NCBI RefSeq assembly: GCF_049319665.1
Contig: NZ_JBMOUD010000008.1
Location: 124,001 to 188,000, forward strand
Origin: JBMOUD01 sp049319665
GTDB taxonomy: Bacteria; Pseudomonadota; Gammaproteobacteria; Enterobacterales; Enterobacteriaceae
Length of the DNA: 64,000 bases
Direction: 5' to 3'
Below the pieces are notes generated by a model. That model made no database searches. It was not told where the DNA came from and saw only the letters and a program-made list of their open reading frames with translations. A program made the translations under genes and the position numbers. Positions 1 to 8,900 of the stretch are shown one piece after another (within the stretch, counting starts at the first letter, position 1; each line of letters starts with the position of its first letter).

Positions 1-225
1 CACGCCGACAACATTGGCATCAGGCAATAGCTCCACTAGTGGGAAACCACAGGTTTGACTCAGCAAAAGATTAGGATCGCTCCAGTGATCCAGCAGATCC
101 TCAGGCCAAACTAAACTGTGCGGTACTTGCTTAACGCCCAACTTAACCAGCCAGCCGCGCAGTGCTTGCCAAAATGGCAAGACGTCGTCTTGGCTAACGC
201 CATACATAGGTAGCGATACTTGCAT
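1..225 (-). CDS. PhnD-like substrate-binding protein, N-terminal part (runs off left edge)
   Basis: The reverse strand is open from the ATG at 225 to the window edge, giving 75 codons. The piece contains LLLSQTCGFPLVELL, a stretch typical of the phosphate/phosphonate (PhnD-like, COG3221) binding-protein family, whose members bind oxyanions or other small ligands. No signal peptide is visible, which is common for the cytoplasmic-looking members of this family. A good ribosome site (AAGGA) precedes the ATG, and the start lies 10 bases after the stop of the desaturase gene, so the two are probably cotranscribed. Family assignment is from memory of the motif; the ligand is unknown. Confidence 0.65.
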   Translation of the reverse strand, partial: MQVSLPMYGVSQDDVLPFWQALRGWLVKLGVKQVPHSLVWPEDLLDHWSDPNLLLSQTCGFPLVELLPDANVVGV

Positions 226-235
226 GCGTTTTTCC

Positions 236-1315
236 TTAAGAGGACTCATTTTGATAAGCATAGTCATGACCCACATCCGATGTTATTGACGATGGCTCTA
301 GCTGCACTGTGACAGTGTCGCCGCCGGGGCGCTCAGGATAGAAAGGGTGGATTTCAACATCGAGAGGCGTCGCAGCGTACTGCTGCATTAAGGTTTGGTA
401 ACCCTCGACGACATAACCCTGACTACGTTGCTGATAAGCTTCTTTATCAGCCTGATAAACTTGAGGTAAGCCATACCAAGGCAGACCCGGTAAATCATGA
501 TGCACCAAATGATAATTAAGATTTAAAAACAGCAAACGCCAGCCAATACCGGCTTCGGTCAATGTAGATCGTGCTTCTGGCGCCTCAGCAGCGCGGTGTT
601 CATAGAAGGAACGAACCTTAGTTAAACTCAACGCCGGATAGCTGATCACCAACAGATAATAAACCGCAGAAATTCCATGTTGCTGCACCCAGGCAAGTAA
701 CGCTACGAGTAATACCAGATGAATCCCCCACATAGCGATGGCCGGGTAATCTCGTTTTACTACTGCCTGCAACGCACCTTTTACCGTAGCAATAATGTCC
801 AGTGCCGGTGCGATCAACAACCTGCCAAAGAAGGTATTACGAATTTTTATCAGGCGAATAAACCAAGCTGAAGAATGCTGCCAATGTGCTTCGCTAAAAT
901 AATAGCTTTCAGGATCTTCTTCTGGGTGTGTCAGACGTTCATTGCGATGATGCTGCAAATGAGAATCACGATATAAGCCATAGGGATACCACACCGCGAT
1001 GGGTAAAGTACCCAACAGTTGATTGACTCGCTCCCAGCGTGTCGGATGCCCGTGAATCAGTTCATGCTGCCATGACAGATACCACGTGGTGAAAATTACC
1101 AGCAGTGGCGCGGCTAGCCAGTGGTTTAATTGCTGCCAATGTATCACCAGCAAAAACCAACCGCTGTAGACCACAAAACCTAATATCCAGGTCGGTATTT
1201 CTAAACGCCACCACCACACCTGCGAACGACGTTTAATGTCAGCACGCTGTCCGGCATGTAAGTAGAAAGGACCATCTTTAATGGCATCATCAGAGGATGT
1301 GGCGCTGTCGTGCAT
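236..1315 (-). CDS. Membrane fatty acid desaturase family protein
   Basis: The protein has the three histidine boxes of membrane di-iron desaturases: HELIHGH, HLQHH and HLVHH, separated by hydrophobic segments, so it should insert double bonds or hydroxyl groups into lipid acyl chains in the inner membrane. I place the start at the ATG at 1315 (359 residues), which leaves a usual short cytoplasmic N-terminus before the first membrane helix. The frame is open up to 1441 and the upstream 42 residues are hydrophobic, so a longer form cannot be excluded. The next gene downstream is a PhnD-like binding protein. Substrate and physiological role are not visible. Confidence 0.8.
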   Translation of the reverse strand: MHDSATSSDDAIKDGPFYLHAGQRADIKRRSQVWWWRLEIPTWILGFVVYSGWFLLVIHWQQLNHWLAAPLLVIFTTWYLSWQHELIHGHPTRWERVNQLLGTLPIAVWYPYGLYRDSHLQHHRNERLTHPEEDPESYYFSEAHWQHSSAWFIRLIKIRNTFFGRLLIAPALDIIATVKGALQAVVKRDYPAIAMWGIHLVLLVALLAWVQQHGISAVYYLLVISYPALSLTKVRSFYEHRAAEAPEARSTLTEAGIGWRLLFLNLNYHLVHHDLPGLPWYGLPQVYQADKEAYQQRSQGYVVEGYQTLMQQYAATPLDVEIHPFYPERPGGDTVTVQLEPSSITSDVGHDYAYQNESS

Positions 1316-1449
1316 AGTGGACCAAGAATCAGAAAATATTGCATTTATTATGCCTGCGAGCAGGATGCGGGCTAACTCAATAAATGAGAAAACGAAAGCT
1401 AAAACTTGGATAACGGCAAGCGCAGACTTACCCATATACAAATATAAGA

Positions 1450-1574
1450 ATACCCTTCAGATTTCGACATGCAGGTAGGCGGCAATTGAACGCATCCCCG
1501 GGAGCTTAGATAACTAAGTGACTGGGGTAAGTGAGAGCAGCCAACACCCCTGTAGCTTTAAAGATGACGGGTAT
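1450..1574. repeat. Dispersed inverted-repeat element (MITE-like), copy 1
   Basis: A 125-base non-coding element bounded by ATACCC and GGGTAT, with internal sequence (AGCAGCCAACA..., ...GATGACGGGTAT) shared with elements at 31425-31553 and, in part, 3168-3245 and 27731-27772. It lies between the desaturase and agp genes. Such elements are common between genes of Yersiniaceae and related families; they have no coding capacity. Confidence 0.7.
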
Positions 1575-1580
1575 GGTCGC

Positions 1581-1606
1581 AAAAAAAAGCCCGCACTAGG
1601 CGGGCT
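1581..1606 (-). terminator. Rho-independent terminator of agp
   Basis: GCCCGC / GCGGGC stem with a five-base loop, followed on the reverse strand by eight T residues. It lies downstream of agp. Confidence 0.85.
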
Positions 1607-1735
1607 GAACAAACTGAGCTATCTGAGAGTCTTTTTATTTTAGTATTACTTGTCGGCAGTATAGATCGCTTCTTTAACAACATTGTTAATTAAGTGTAAT
1701 TAAATAAGATCAACATTGTTTTATCAGTAAATTTT

Positions 1736-3070
1736 TTAGCCTTTTAGATCTTTTTGCAGCAATTTGTTAAAGGTGTCCATTGGGCAAAAACCTTGTTTAT
1801 CAGTAGGACAACCCTCAATTTGTAACGTCACTCGTTGCGGTGGGTTTTTCAAACTCAATGCAACATTGTTGCGTATTTGTTGCGCCGTCGGGTACACGTA
1901 TTCAATCTTCATCAGATCTTTATCGGTTTTCTTATCATGCCAACGCTGGAAAACAACTGCACCGCTAATAGGCGTACGTTCGTACTGCCCCGGCAGCGTG
2001 TAATCTTTAGTTTTCAGCGCCGCGAGCATCGAAGCGATATTGGAATCATGTCCCACTAACAGCGTGAGTTTAGCCTGCTGTGCAGCCTGTTGATCGTTGG
2101 TTTGAGCCAAAGGTTTATCTAACGCACCAGCAATAAAGTTAAGCAGCGGCGCAGCGGCATTAGCTGCAATTGCCGGTGAGCCAAACAGCGTTTCGTGATA
2201 CAGATTCTTAAGGGTTTCAAGCTCGGTCCACTGCGTTGGCGTTGTGACTTTTCCCCAGGCAATATCTTTCATTGGGAAGCCTTCGTAGTATTGCAGCATG
2301 AAGGCATCGGCAGCACCGGTCGCGGTACGCAGCGGGCCATTAATTCCCGGTTCTTTACCTTGTGTCAAAGTGACAGAAGAAGGCTGCGACGCCATATCAC
2401 ATTGCTTATCCTGCAGGCAGACTTTGGAATTTTTAAAATCCATCACCTGCTCAAGCAGAGCGTAATTTGGCTTTAGTCGTTGGTTTAAGCCATCAATACC
2501 GCCCTGCCCAGCATGTTGATTAATCGAGTTCAGCGCCTTGGTTTTAAACTCATCCGTCACCTCTGCGGTAATGATCGGGTTAAAGACCGGGTCCATTTTG
2601 CCCACTTCAACACGATTAACTACCGCAACATCACAGCCAGGGAAAGCGCCTGTCACAAAATGCTTAGCGGTATCGATAGTACGCGGCAGGCTGTTAGCAT
2701 AAGTAAACACTTGGCCGTTTGCCGGACAATGAGTTGCTGACAAAAGCTGGTTTTTAGCTAGCCAGGCACGGAAATAATGACCGACATGCTCCTCCACGGT
2801 GCCACCTTTTGGTGTTAATAACCCACCTTCAGTTTTCCATGTTGGCCAGGTATGTGTCGTAGACTCGGCAAGTACATCGCCATAGTTAACCAAAGGGGCA
2901 CGAATACCGTGGCGGCTCATAATCAGAACCTGTTGCAATTCCAGTGAGTGATTAGCCGTATCAGCAGCAAAGGTCGGGGCAGAAAGAGGAAGCAGGCAGG
3001 CCAATGCTGTCAGCGTCATACGGCAGGTCAATTTTTTCAATCTGTGGCTCCTTAAGCTTAAGAAATACAT
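1736..3070 (-). CDS. agp: Periplasmic glucose-1-phosphatase / histidine acid phosphatase
   Basis: Histidine acid phosphatase that releases phosphate from glucose-1-phosphate, and in some members inositol phosphates, in the periplasm. The catalytic RHGxRxP motif is present as RHGIRAP and the proton donor as VGHDSN. Large stretches match E. coli Agp (NSLPRTIDTA, TGAFPGCD, LQYYEGFPM, CPMDTF). E. coli Agp has RHNLRAP at the catalytic site, so this copy carries the glycine more typical of phytases. I choose the ATG at 3070 because AAAGG precedes it; this gives a long basic n-region and a signal peptide ending near APTFA. A start at 3019 is the alternative. Followed by its own terminator. Confidence 0.9.
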   Translation of the reverse strand: MYFLSLRSHRLKKLTCRMTLTALACLLPLSAPTFAADTANHSLELQQVLIMSRHGIRAPLVNYGDVLAESTTHTWPTWKTEGGLLTPKGGTVEEHVGHYFRAWLAKNQLLSATHCPANGQVFTYANSLPRTIDTAKHFVTGAFPGCDVAVVNRVEVGKMDPVFNPIITAEVTDEFKTKALNSINQHAGQGGIDGLNQRLKPNYALLEQVMDFKNSKVCLQDKQCDMASQPSSVTLTQGKEPGINGPLRTATGAADAFMLQYYEGFPMKDIAWGKVTTPTQWTELETLKNLYHETLFGSPAIAANAAAPLLNFIAGALDKPLAQTNDQQAAQQAKLTLLVGHDSNIASMLAALKTKDYTLPGQYERTPISGAVVFQRWHDKKTDKDLMKIEYVYPTAQQIRNNVALSLKNPPQRVTLQIEGCPTDKQGFCPMDTFNKLLQKDLKG

Positions 3071-3167
3071 CGCTGGATGCCTTTGAATTATTAAGACATT
3101 CACAGCGACGCCGTTCAATTAAGCATAAAGCATGCCATAAGATTAGAGGGAGACTTATATCACAATC

Positions 3168-3245
3168 TATAGCCGTCACGCTTCAAGTTGCAGGAGTGTT
3201 AGCTGCTGCTTACCGCCTACCTGCATCTTGAAGTTTACTGGGCAT
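3168..3245. repeat. Dispersed inverted-repeat element, shortened copy
   Basis: CTTCAAGTTGCAGG at 3181 is answered by CCTGCATCTTGAAG at 3220, inside outer ends TATAGCC and GGCAT. This looks like an internally deleted copy of the element at 1450-1574. It lies between agp and pagP. Confidence 0.6.
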
Positions 3246-3266
3246 GATGGTTAAAAAAACCAGACG

Positions 3267-3914
3267 CTAAAATTGGTAACGTAGCCAGGCAAAGAATACA
3301 TTGCCGTTGTTGTAAGTTCCGGGAATATAAGTTGCCTGGAAAGTTAACCGGCTGTATCCCACCGAGGCCAACGGCAGAACGATGGGGATAGGAATATATT
3401 TATAGTCGTCACGCGCCGTCACCGCCGCGGTATATCCCAATCCTAAGCGAAATTCTTTATCATTTAACGGCTGCCATATTTTTTCATAACCATAGCCGCC
3501 AATCGGTTCCCATTTATTATGCGAATCCTTGAAAGCCATGAGGTATATCCCATGCCAATCGCCGTTTTCGTCATAACGGGAAATACCATATCCAGCCCCC
3601 CACGGGCGTTCATTATACTTGTCCGTTTTTTCCTTATCGTACATCAAACGGTTATGCCACGTGATCGCAGGCAGATAGATATCGTGACTGTCTGGCGTGT
3701 TCCAGGTATCAGCAACATCCGCCTTCCAGGATGACCACCAGCCGGAAAAGCCTGACGATTCCACGTTGCTAGCAGCAGATTGTTTTATCGGTTCTGAAAC
3801 TTGTTTAATAGGTTCTGAAACTGAATTTTCCGTTGTGCTGGTCGCCATCACCGGGGTGGTGAATAGACAAGAAATAACAAATGTACTGCTAATAAACTTT
3901 CTAGTTATTATCAT
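3267..3914 (-). CDS. pagP: Lipid A palmitoyltransferase PagP
   Basis: Outer-membrane beta-barrel enzyme that moves a palmitate from a phospholipid to lipid A, helping resistance to cationic peptides. Diagnostic PagP stretches are present: WNTPDSHDIYLPAITWHNR with the catalytic His, RPWGAGYG, and the C-terminal FFAWLRYQF that targets the barrel machinery. The start at 3914 is chosen because a GGAG site precedes it and the product then begins with a signal peptide ending near PVMA. The mature N-terminus is extended compared with E. coli and contains a doubled SEPIKQ unit. In other enterobacteria PagP responds to PhoPQ; I did not see a clear PhoP box. Confidence 0.93.
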   Translation of the reverse strand: MIITRKFISSTFVISCLFTTPVMATSTTENSVSEPIKQVSEPIKQSAASNVESSGFSGWWSSWKADVADTWNTPDSHDIYLPAITWHNRLMYDKEKTDKYNERPWGAGYGISRYDENGDWHGIYLMAFKDSHNKWEPIGGYGYEKIWQPLNDKEFRLGLGYTAAVTARDDYKYIPIPIVLPLASVGYSRLTFQATYIPGTYNNGNVFFAWLRYQF

Positions 3915-4072
3915 AAGAAAACTGACTCCTTCAGTGTAACTCGCTCCATTATACCCTATTGCACCCAGCGGAATTCTACTCGGATAATTAATAGACAAAC
4001 GCAATCACCCCCGAAAATGGTCGCGGCATTTCATATGGGAAGTGTCTTAAAAAGCGTTGTTGTTTTAATCCT

Positions 4073-4831
4073 TTATAGTTCTGCTGGTTTTTTTATCTTC
4101 CCCATGCGGCTAAAACACCATAGTGGGAAAGGTAATGTTGTCAGCAATAATATCCACAGCAGCGAATATACTGAATCAACCCCCTCATTTTGTAAATTAA
4201 TATACAGTTTGACCGGAATACCCTGCGGGAAGTAGCAAAAGACCATGGTGATACCGAACTCACCAACTGCACGTACCCAAGCAATAGCTAAGCCAGTTGC
4301 CAGACCGCGAGAGGCTAAAGGCAGTGTTAATCGATGCAGCGTTTGCCAACGAGATGCCCCCAGTGTTTTTGCTGCTTCCTCTACATCAAGTGGCACAGCT
4401 TCAATGGCGGTGCGCGCTGACATAACAAAATAGGGCAAAGCGCCATACATTTGCGCCAGCACGAAAGCTCCCGCGTTATTAGTCAGCGACAGACCAAGCG
4501 CAGATAACCCCGTTCCCACCGTGCCGTAAGGGCCATACACCGACACCAAGAGAATCCCCAATGCCAAAGGCGGCGTAAGCAGCGGAATCATAACCGCAAC
4601 TTCCACCCACGAACGCCAGTGTGAGTTGGTTCGTGCCATCCAAAACGCTAAAGGGATACCGAGCAGGATAATCAGTGGGATCGAAATACCGCTCAACCCA
4701 AGTGACGTCATGACCGAGTGCCAGTCGCCGTAAGCGAGATGGAAACCTCGCCATGGCGTTAGCAGGATTAGGGTAATAAAAGGAATAATTAACAGCGCGA
4801 GCGCCGGAAGGGCAAACCACAAACTCATCAT
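4073..4831 (-). CDS. ModB/WtpB-type ABC transporter permease
   Basis: Inner-membrane permease with about six hydrophobic segments and the cytoplasmic EAA loop (EEAAKTLGASRWQTLHRLTLP) that docks to an ATPase. The family imports molybdate, tungstate or sulfate. The gene starts 25 bases after the binding-protein gene and the two form an operon. No ATPase gene follows; the next gene is pagP. The transporter must borrow an ATPase encoded elsewhere or be inactive. Substrate is inferred from family only. Confidence 0.8.
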   Translation of the reverse strand: MMSLWFALPALALLIIPFITLILLTPWRGFHLAYGDWHSVMTSLGLSGISIPLIILLGIPLAFWMARTNSHWRSWVEVAVMIPLLTPPLALGILLVSVYGPYGTVGTGLSALGLSLTNNAGAFVLAQMYGALPYFVMSARTAIEAVPLDVEEAAKTLGASRWQTLHRLTLPLASRGLATGLAIAWVRAVGEFGITMVFCYFPQGIPVKLYINLQNEGVDSVYSLLWILLLTTLPFPLWCFSRMGKIKKPAEL

Positions 4832-4856
4832 CCGGCGCAGGCCTTATGCTTAAGAA

Positions 4857-5807
4857 TTAAATTTTAGGGCCTTTCGGCGCGTTATAGCCATTGTCTTGCA
4901 GGGTTTTCTGTCCTGCCGGGCTTAACATGTAGTTGATAAACGCTTTACCAGCAGCTGGATTCGGGGCATTTTTCAGAACCGCGGCATAGAACACCAGCGG
5001 CTGAGTATGCAGCACTTTATCTTTGCCCTGCGCATCCTTAATGCTGAAACTGACCGTGTCGTACCATTTAGCAGACATATCAGGATTACTGAGGTTTATC
5101 TCATCAGGCAAGGTAATGTATGGCAGTTTTGCCGAGCGAGTCGCACTTTCATAACCAGAAGATGCATCGATTTGTCCCGCTTCAAGACGCGTTAATAATC
5201 CGCCTTCGGCCAAAACCTGCTGCGGATTGTTGATGCTTCCTAAGATCTTCATCGCAAGACCCGGCTGCTGATAATATTTTTCAGCCAGCATCAGCGTAAA
5301 GATAATGTTTTGCCCCTGTGGATCGACAGCTGCCTCGGTACGGCCAAAATGCAGCCCCGGCGTTTGCAGAACTTTCCACCAAGGCTCTGCGCCCGGCTTA
5401 CCTGCTTTTATCGCTTCAAATTGTTGGGCATATTTACTTTTCGGGTTATAGGCAATCACCATCCGCGTACTGGCGACTGGTATAGCATTATCAACCAGCC
5501 CAGCTTTCTGCAGTACTTCAATCGGACCTGGGGTGATGGAAACAAAAACGTCGGCCACGACTTTTTTAGAGGCCAACAGACGTGCCATACCGTAAGCGCC
5601 TTCCCCCTGCCCTTGATAGGTCACTTGCTGCTGCTGTGCAAAATCTGGCCCTAAATGTTTATCCATCACCACACCCATTGAACCGGCGTAAGTGACTCGG
5701 ATATTGCCCTCAGCATAGGCTGTATTCATTCCTAAACTACAAAGCGTCAGGGTACCAAGTAACAATGAGGAAACCATTGAGCGCATATTGTTTGTTGTTG
5801 TTTTCAC
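4857..5807 (-). CDS. ABC transporter periplasmic binding protein, molybdate/tungstate type
   Basis: Secreted binding protein of the ModA/WtpA group: a signal peptide ending near NTAYA is followed by RVTYAGSMG, ADVFVS, and NYMLSPAGQ motifs usual for type II periplasmic binding proteins of oxyanion importers. I choose the GTG at 5807 (316 residues) because GAG lies just upstream; the ATG at 5786 has no ribosome site. It forms an operon with the permease at 4073-4831 but not with any ATPase. The exact anion is not shown by the sequence. Confidence 0.78.
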   Translation of the reverse strand: MKTTTNNMRSMVSSLLLGTLTLCSLGMNTAYAEGNIRVTYAGSMGVVMDKHLGPDFAQQQQVTYQGQGEGAYGMARLLASKKVVADVFVSITPGPIEVLQKAGLVDNAIPVASTRMVIAYNPKSKYAQQFEAIKAGKPGAEPWWKVLQTPGLHFGRTEAAVDPQGQNIIFTLMLAEKYYQQPGLAMKILGSINNPQQVLAEGGLLTRLEAGQIDASSGYESATRSAKLPYITLPDEINLSNPDMSAKWYDTVSFSIKDAQGKDKVLHTQPLVFYAAVLKNAPNPAAGKAFINYMLSPAGQKTLQDNGYNAPKGPKI

Positions 5808-5910
5808 ATTAGTCTCGTCGATATATAAAATAATACATAACGATAGTTTTTCTACGGTGGGGAGATCAATCACTATTGATGGATTAAATGTAATAATCGA
5901 TGAGGCTCGC

Positions 5911-5951
5911 AAAAAAATAAAAAAATCCGCAGGCTTGCGCGCTGCGGATTT
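5911..5951 (-). terminator. Rho-independent terminator of purL
   Basis: AAATCCGCAG / CTGCGGATTT stem followed on the reverse strand by a long T-rich run. It sits directly after purL and before the binding-protein gene. Confidence 0.85.
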
Positions 5952-5989
5952 GGCTGTCTCTTTACCTATTTAGCTCGCTAAATAAAGGC

Positions 5990-8900
5990 TTAACCCAACT
6001 GCTTACGAGCGTTACGGAATATACGCATCCACGGGCTATCTTCGCCCCACTCTTCCGGATGCCATGAATTACTGACGCTGCGGAATACGCGCTCTGGGTG
6101 TGGCATCATGGCGGTGACACGACCAGAAAGGTTGGTGACTGCCGTAATACCGTTTGGCGAACCATTAGGGTTAGCCGGGTAATTTTCGGTCACGTTGCCA
6201 CGGTTATCAACAAAGCGCAGCGCCACTAAATTAGCGTGCTCCAACTGTGATAAATGCAGAGAGTCACGCACTTCAACATGACCTTCACCATGCGATACGG
6301 CAATTGGCATACGTGAACCGACCATTCCCTGCAATAGCACAGATGGACTGGAGGTCACTTCCGCCAAGCTGAAGCGAGCTTCAAAGCGGTCAGACAAGTT
6401 ACGAACAAAGCGCGGCCAGTGCTCAGCGCCTGGGATCAGCTCTTTCAGGTTAGACAGCATCTGACAGCCGTTACACACGCCGAGCGCCAAGGTTTGTGGA
6501 CGGTGGAAGAAGTCGAGGAACTCATCACGTACACGTTCATTGAACAGCACTGATTTCGCCCAACCTTCACCCGCACCCAATACATCGCCATAAGAGAAGC
6601 CGCCGCAAGCAACCAACGTATGGAACTCTTGCAGGTCACGACGCCCTTCCAGCAAGTCGCTCATGTGCACATCTACCGCGTCAAACCCGGCGCGATGGAA
6701 AGCAGCCGCCATTTCAACTTGCGAGTTAACGCCCTGCTCACGCAGAACCGCAACCTTCGGACGTGCCTGAGTGGCGATATAAGGTGCCGCGATATCTTCC
6801 GCCGGCTCGAAGGTCAATTTGACGTTCAGGCCCGGATCGCTGTCATCTTTCTTAGCCTGATGTTCGCTGTCTGCGCACTCTGGGTTATCACGCAGGCGCT
6901 GCATCTGCCAGGTAGTTTCTGCCCACCAGGTACGCAGCGTGCTACGGCTTTCGCTATAGACCGTTTTCTCGCCTTGAGTGATGACGAAGTGGTCGCTCGA
7001 TTCAACACCACCCAGCACATGAGAACACTCTGCCAGACCAAATTTCGCCAATGTTGCCTGCACAGCAGCAACATCGCTGGCACGAACTTGAATAACCGCG
7101 CCCAGTTCTTCGTTAAACAACGCCGCCAGTGCATCGTTACCCAACGCGCTGATATCCACATTAACGCCGCAGTGACCGGCAAAGGCCATCTCAGCTAAGG
7201 TGACCAGCAGGCCGCCGTCGGAACGGTCGTGATATGCCAGCAATTTCTGCTCAGCGACCAGCGCCTGCATAGCATTGAAGAAGCCAGCCAGATGATCGGC
7301 ATTGCGAACATCGGCAGGGACACTGCCCAGTTGGCGATAAACTTGTGTCAGTGCCGTCGCACCCAATGCGTTATGACCAAGACCCAGGTCAATCAGCAGC
7401 AATGCGCTGTCGCCTTTGTCAGTACGCAGTTGTGGCGTCACGGTACGGCGCACGTCTTCAACGCGCGCAAACGCAGTGATCACCAATGACAACGGCGAGG
7501 TCATCTCACGCTGTTCATTGCCTTCCTTCCAGCGCGTTTTCATCGACATGGAATCTTTGCCCACTGGGATAGTAATGCCCAGTGCTGGACACAGTTCTTC
7601 ACCCACGGCTTTCACTGCGGCATACAAGCCTGCGTCTTCACCCGGGTGGCCGGCTGCAGACATCCAGTTAGCAGAAAGTTTCACACGTTTGAGGCTACCA
7701 ATTTGTGTCGCCGCAATATTGGTCAGCGATTCACCGACAGCAAGACGGGCAGAGGCGGCGAAATCGAGCAGCGCGACCGGCGCACGTTCACCCAGTGACA
7801 TCGCTTCGCCGTAGTAGCTATCGAGGCTGGCGGTAGTCACCGCACAGTCAGCAACCGGGATCTGCCACGGTCCAACCATTTGATCGCGCGCTACCATACC
7901 CGTGATGCTACGGTCACCGATGGTGATCAAGAAGGTTTTCTCAGCAACTGATGGTAAATGCAATACGCGGTGTACCGCATCGGCAATTGAGATAGTTTCG
8001 GTCTGTAAGGTATCGCCTGTTGCCTTCAACGTTTTCACGTCACGGGTCATTTTCGGCGTTTTACCCAGCAGCACATCCAGCGGCATATCAATTGGCTGGT
8101 TGTCGAAATGGCTGTCTTCTAAGGTCAAATGCATCTCTTCGGTCGCTTCGCCGATCACCGCGTACGGCGCACGTTCACGCTTACAGATAGCATCAAATTG
8201 CGCCAGTTTCTCAGGCGCAACAGCCATAACATAACGCTCTTGCGATTCGTTACACCAGACTTCCAACGGGCTCATGCCCGGTTCATCGTTAAGAATGTCA
8301 CGCAGTTGGAAACGACCGCCACGCTCACCATCGCTCACCAGCTCAGGCATAGCGTTAGACAAACCGCCTGCGCCGACGTCGTGGATAAACAGAATCGGGT
8401 TATCTTCACCAAGCTGCCAGCAGCGGTCGATCACTTCCTGACAGCGGCGTTCCATCTCTGGGTTATCACGCTGTACGGAAGCAAAATCCAAATCCGCATC
8501 TGATTGGCCTGAGGCCATGGAAGACGCCGCGCCACCGCCCAAACCGATGTTCATCGCCGGGCCACCAAGGACAATCAACTTAGCGCCAACGCTGATTTCA
8601 CCTTTTTGTACGTGGTCAGTACGGATGTTGCCAATACCACCGGCCAACATAATTGGTTTGTGGTAGCCACGCAGTTCAGGGCCGTTGTGGCTGTTAACTT
8701 GCTCTTCATAAGTACGGAAGTAGCCAAGCAACGCTGGACGACCAAACTCATTGTTAAACGCAGCGCCACCAAGCGGGCCATCAGTCATGATATCCAGTGC
8801 GGTAACAATGCGCTCAGGCTTACCAAAATTCTCTTCCCACGGCTGTTCAAAGCCAGGGATACGCAAGTTAGAAACGGAGAAGCCCACCAAACCGGCTTTC

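Noticed and set aside
6620..7198. Long open frames on the strand opposite purL (also at 8606-9295)
   Set aside because: They mirror the codon pattern of purL, which is a full-length conserved gene; no ribosome site or family motif supports them.
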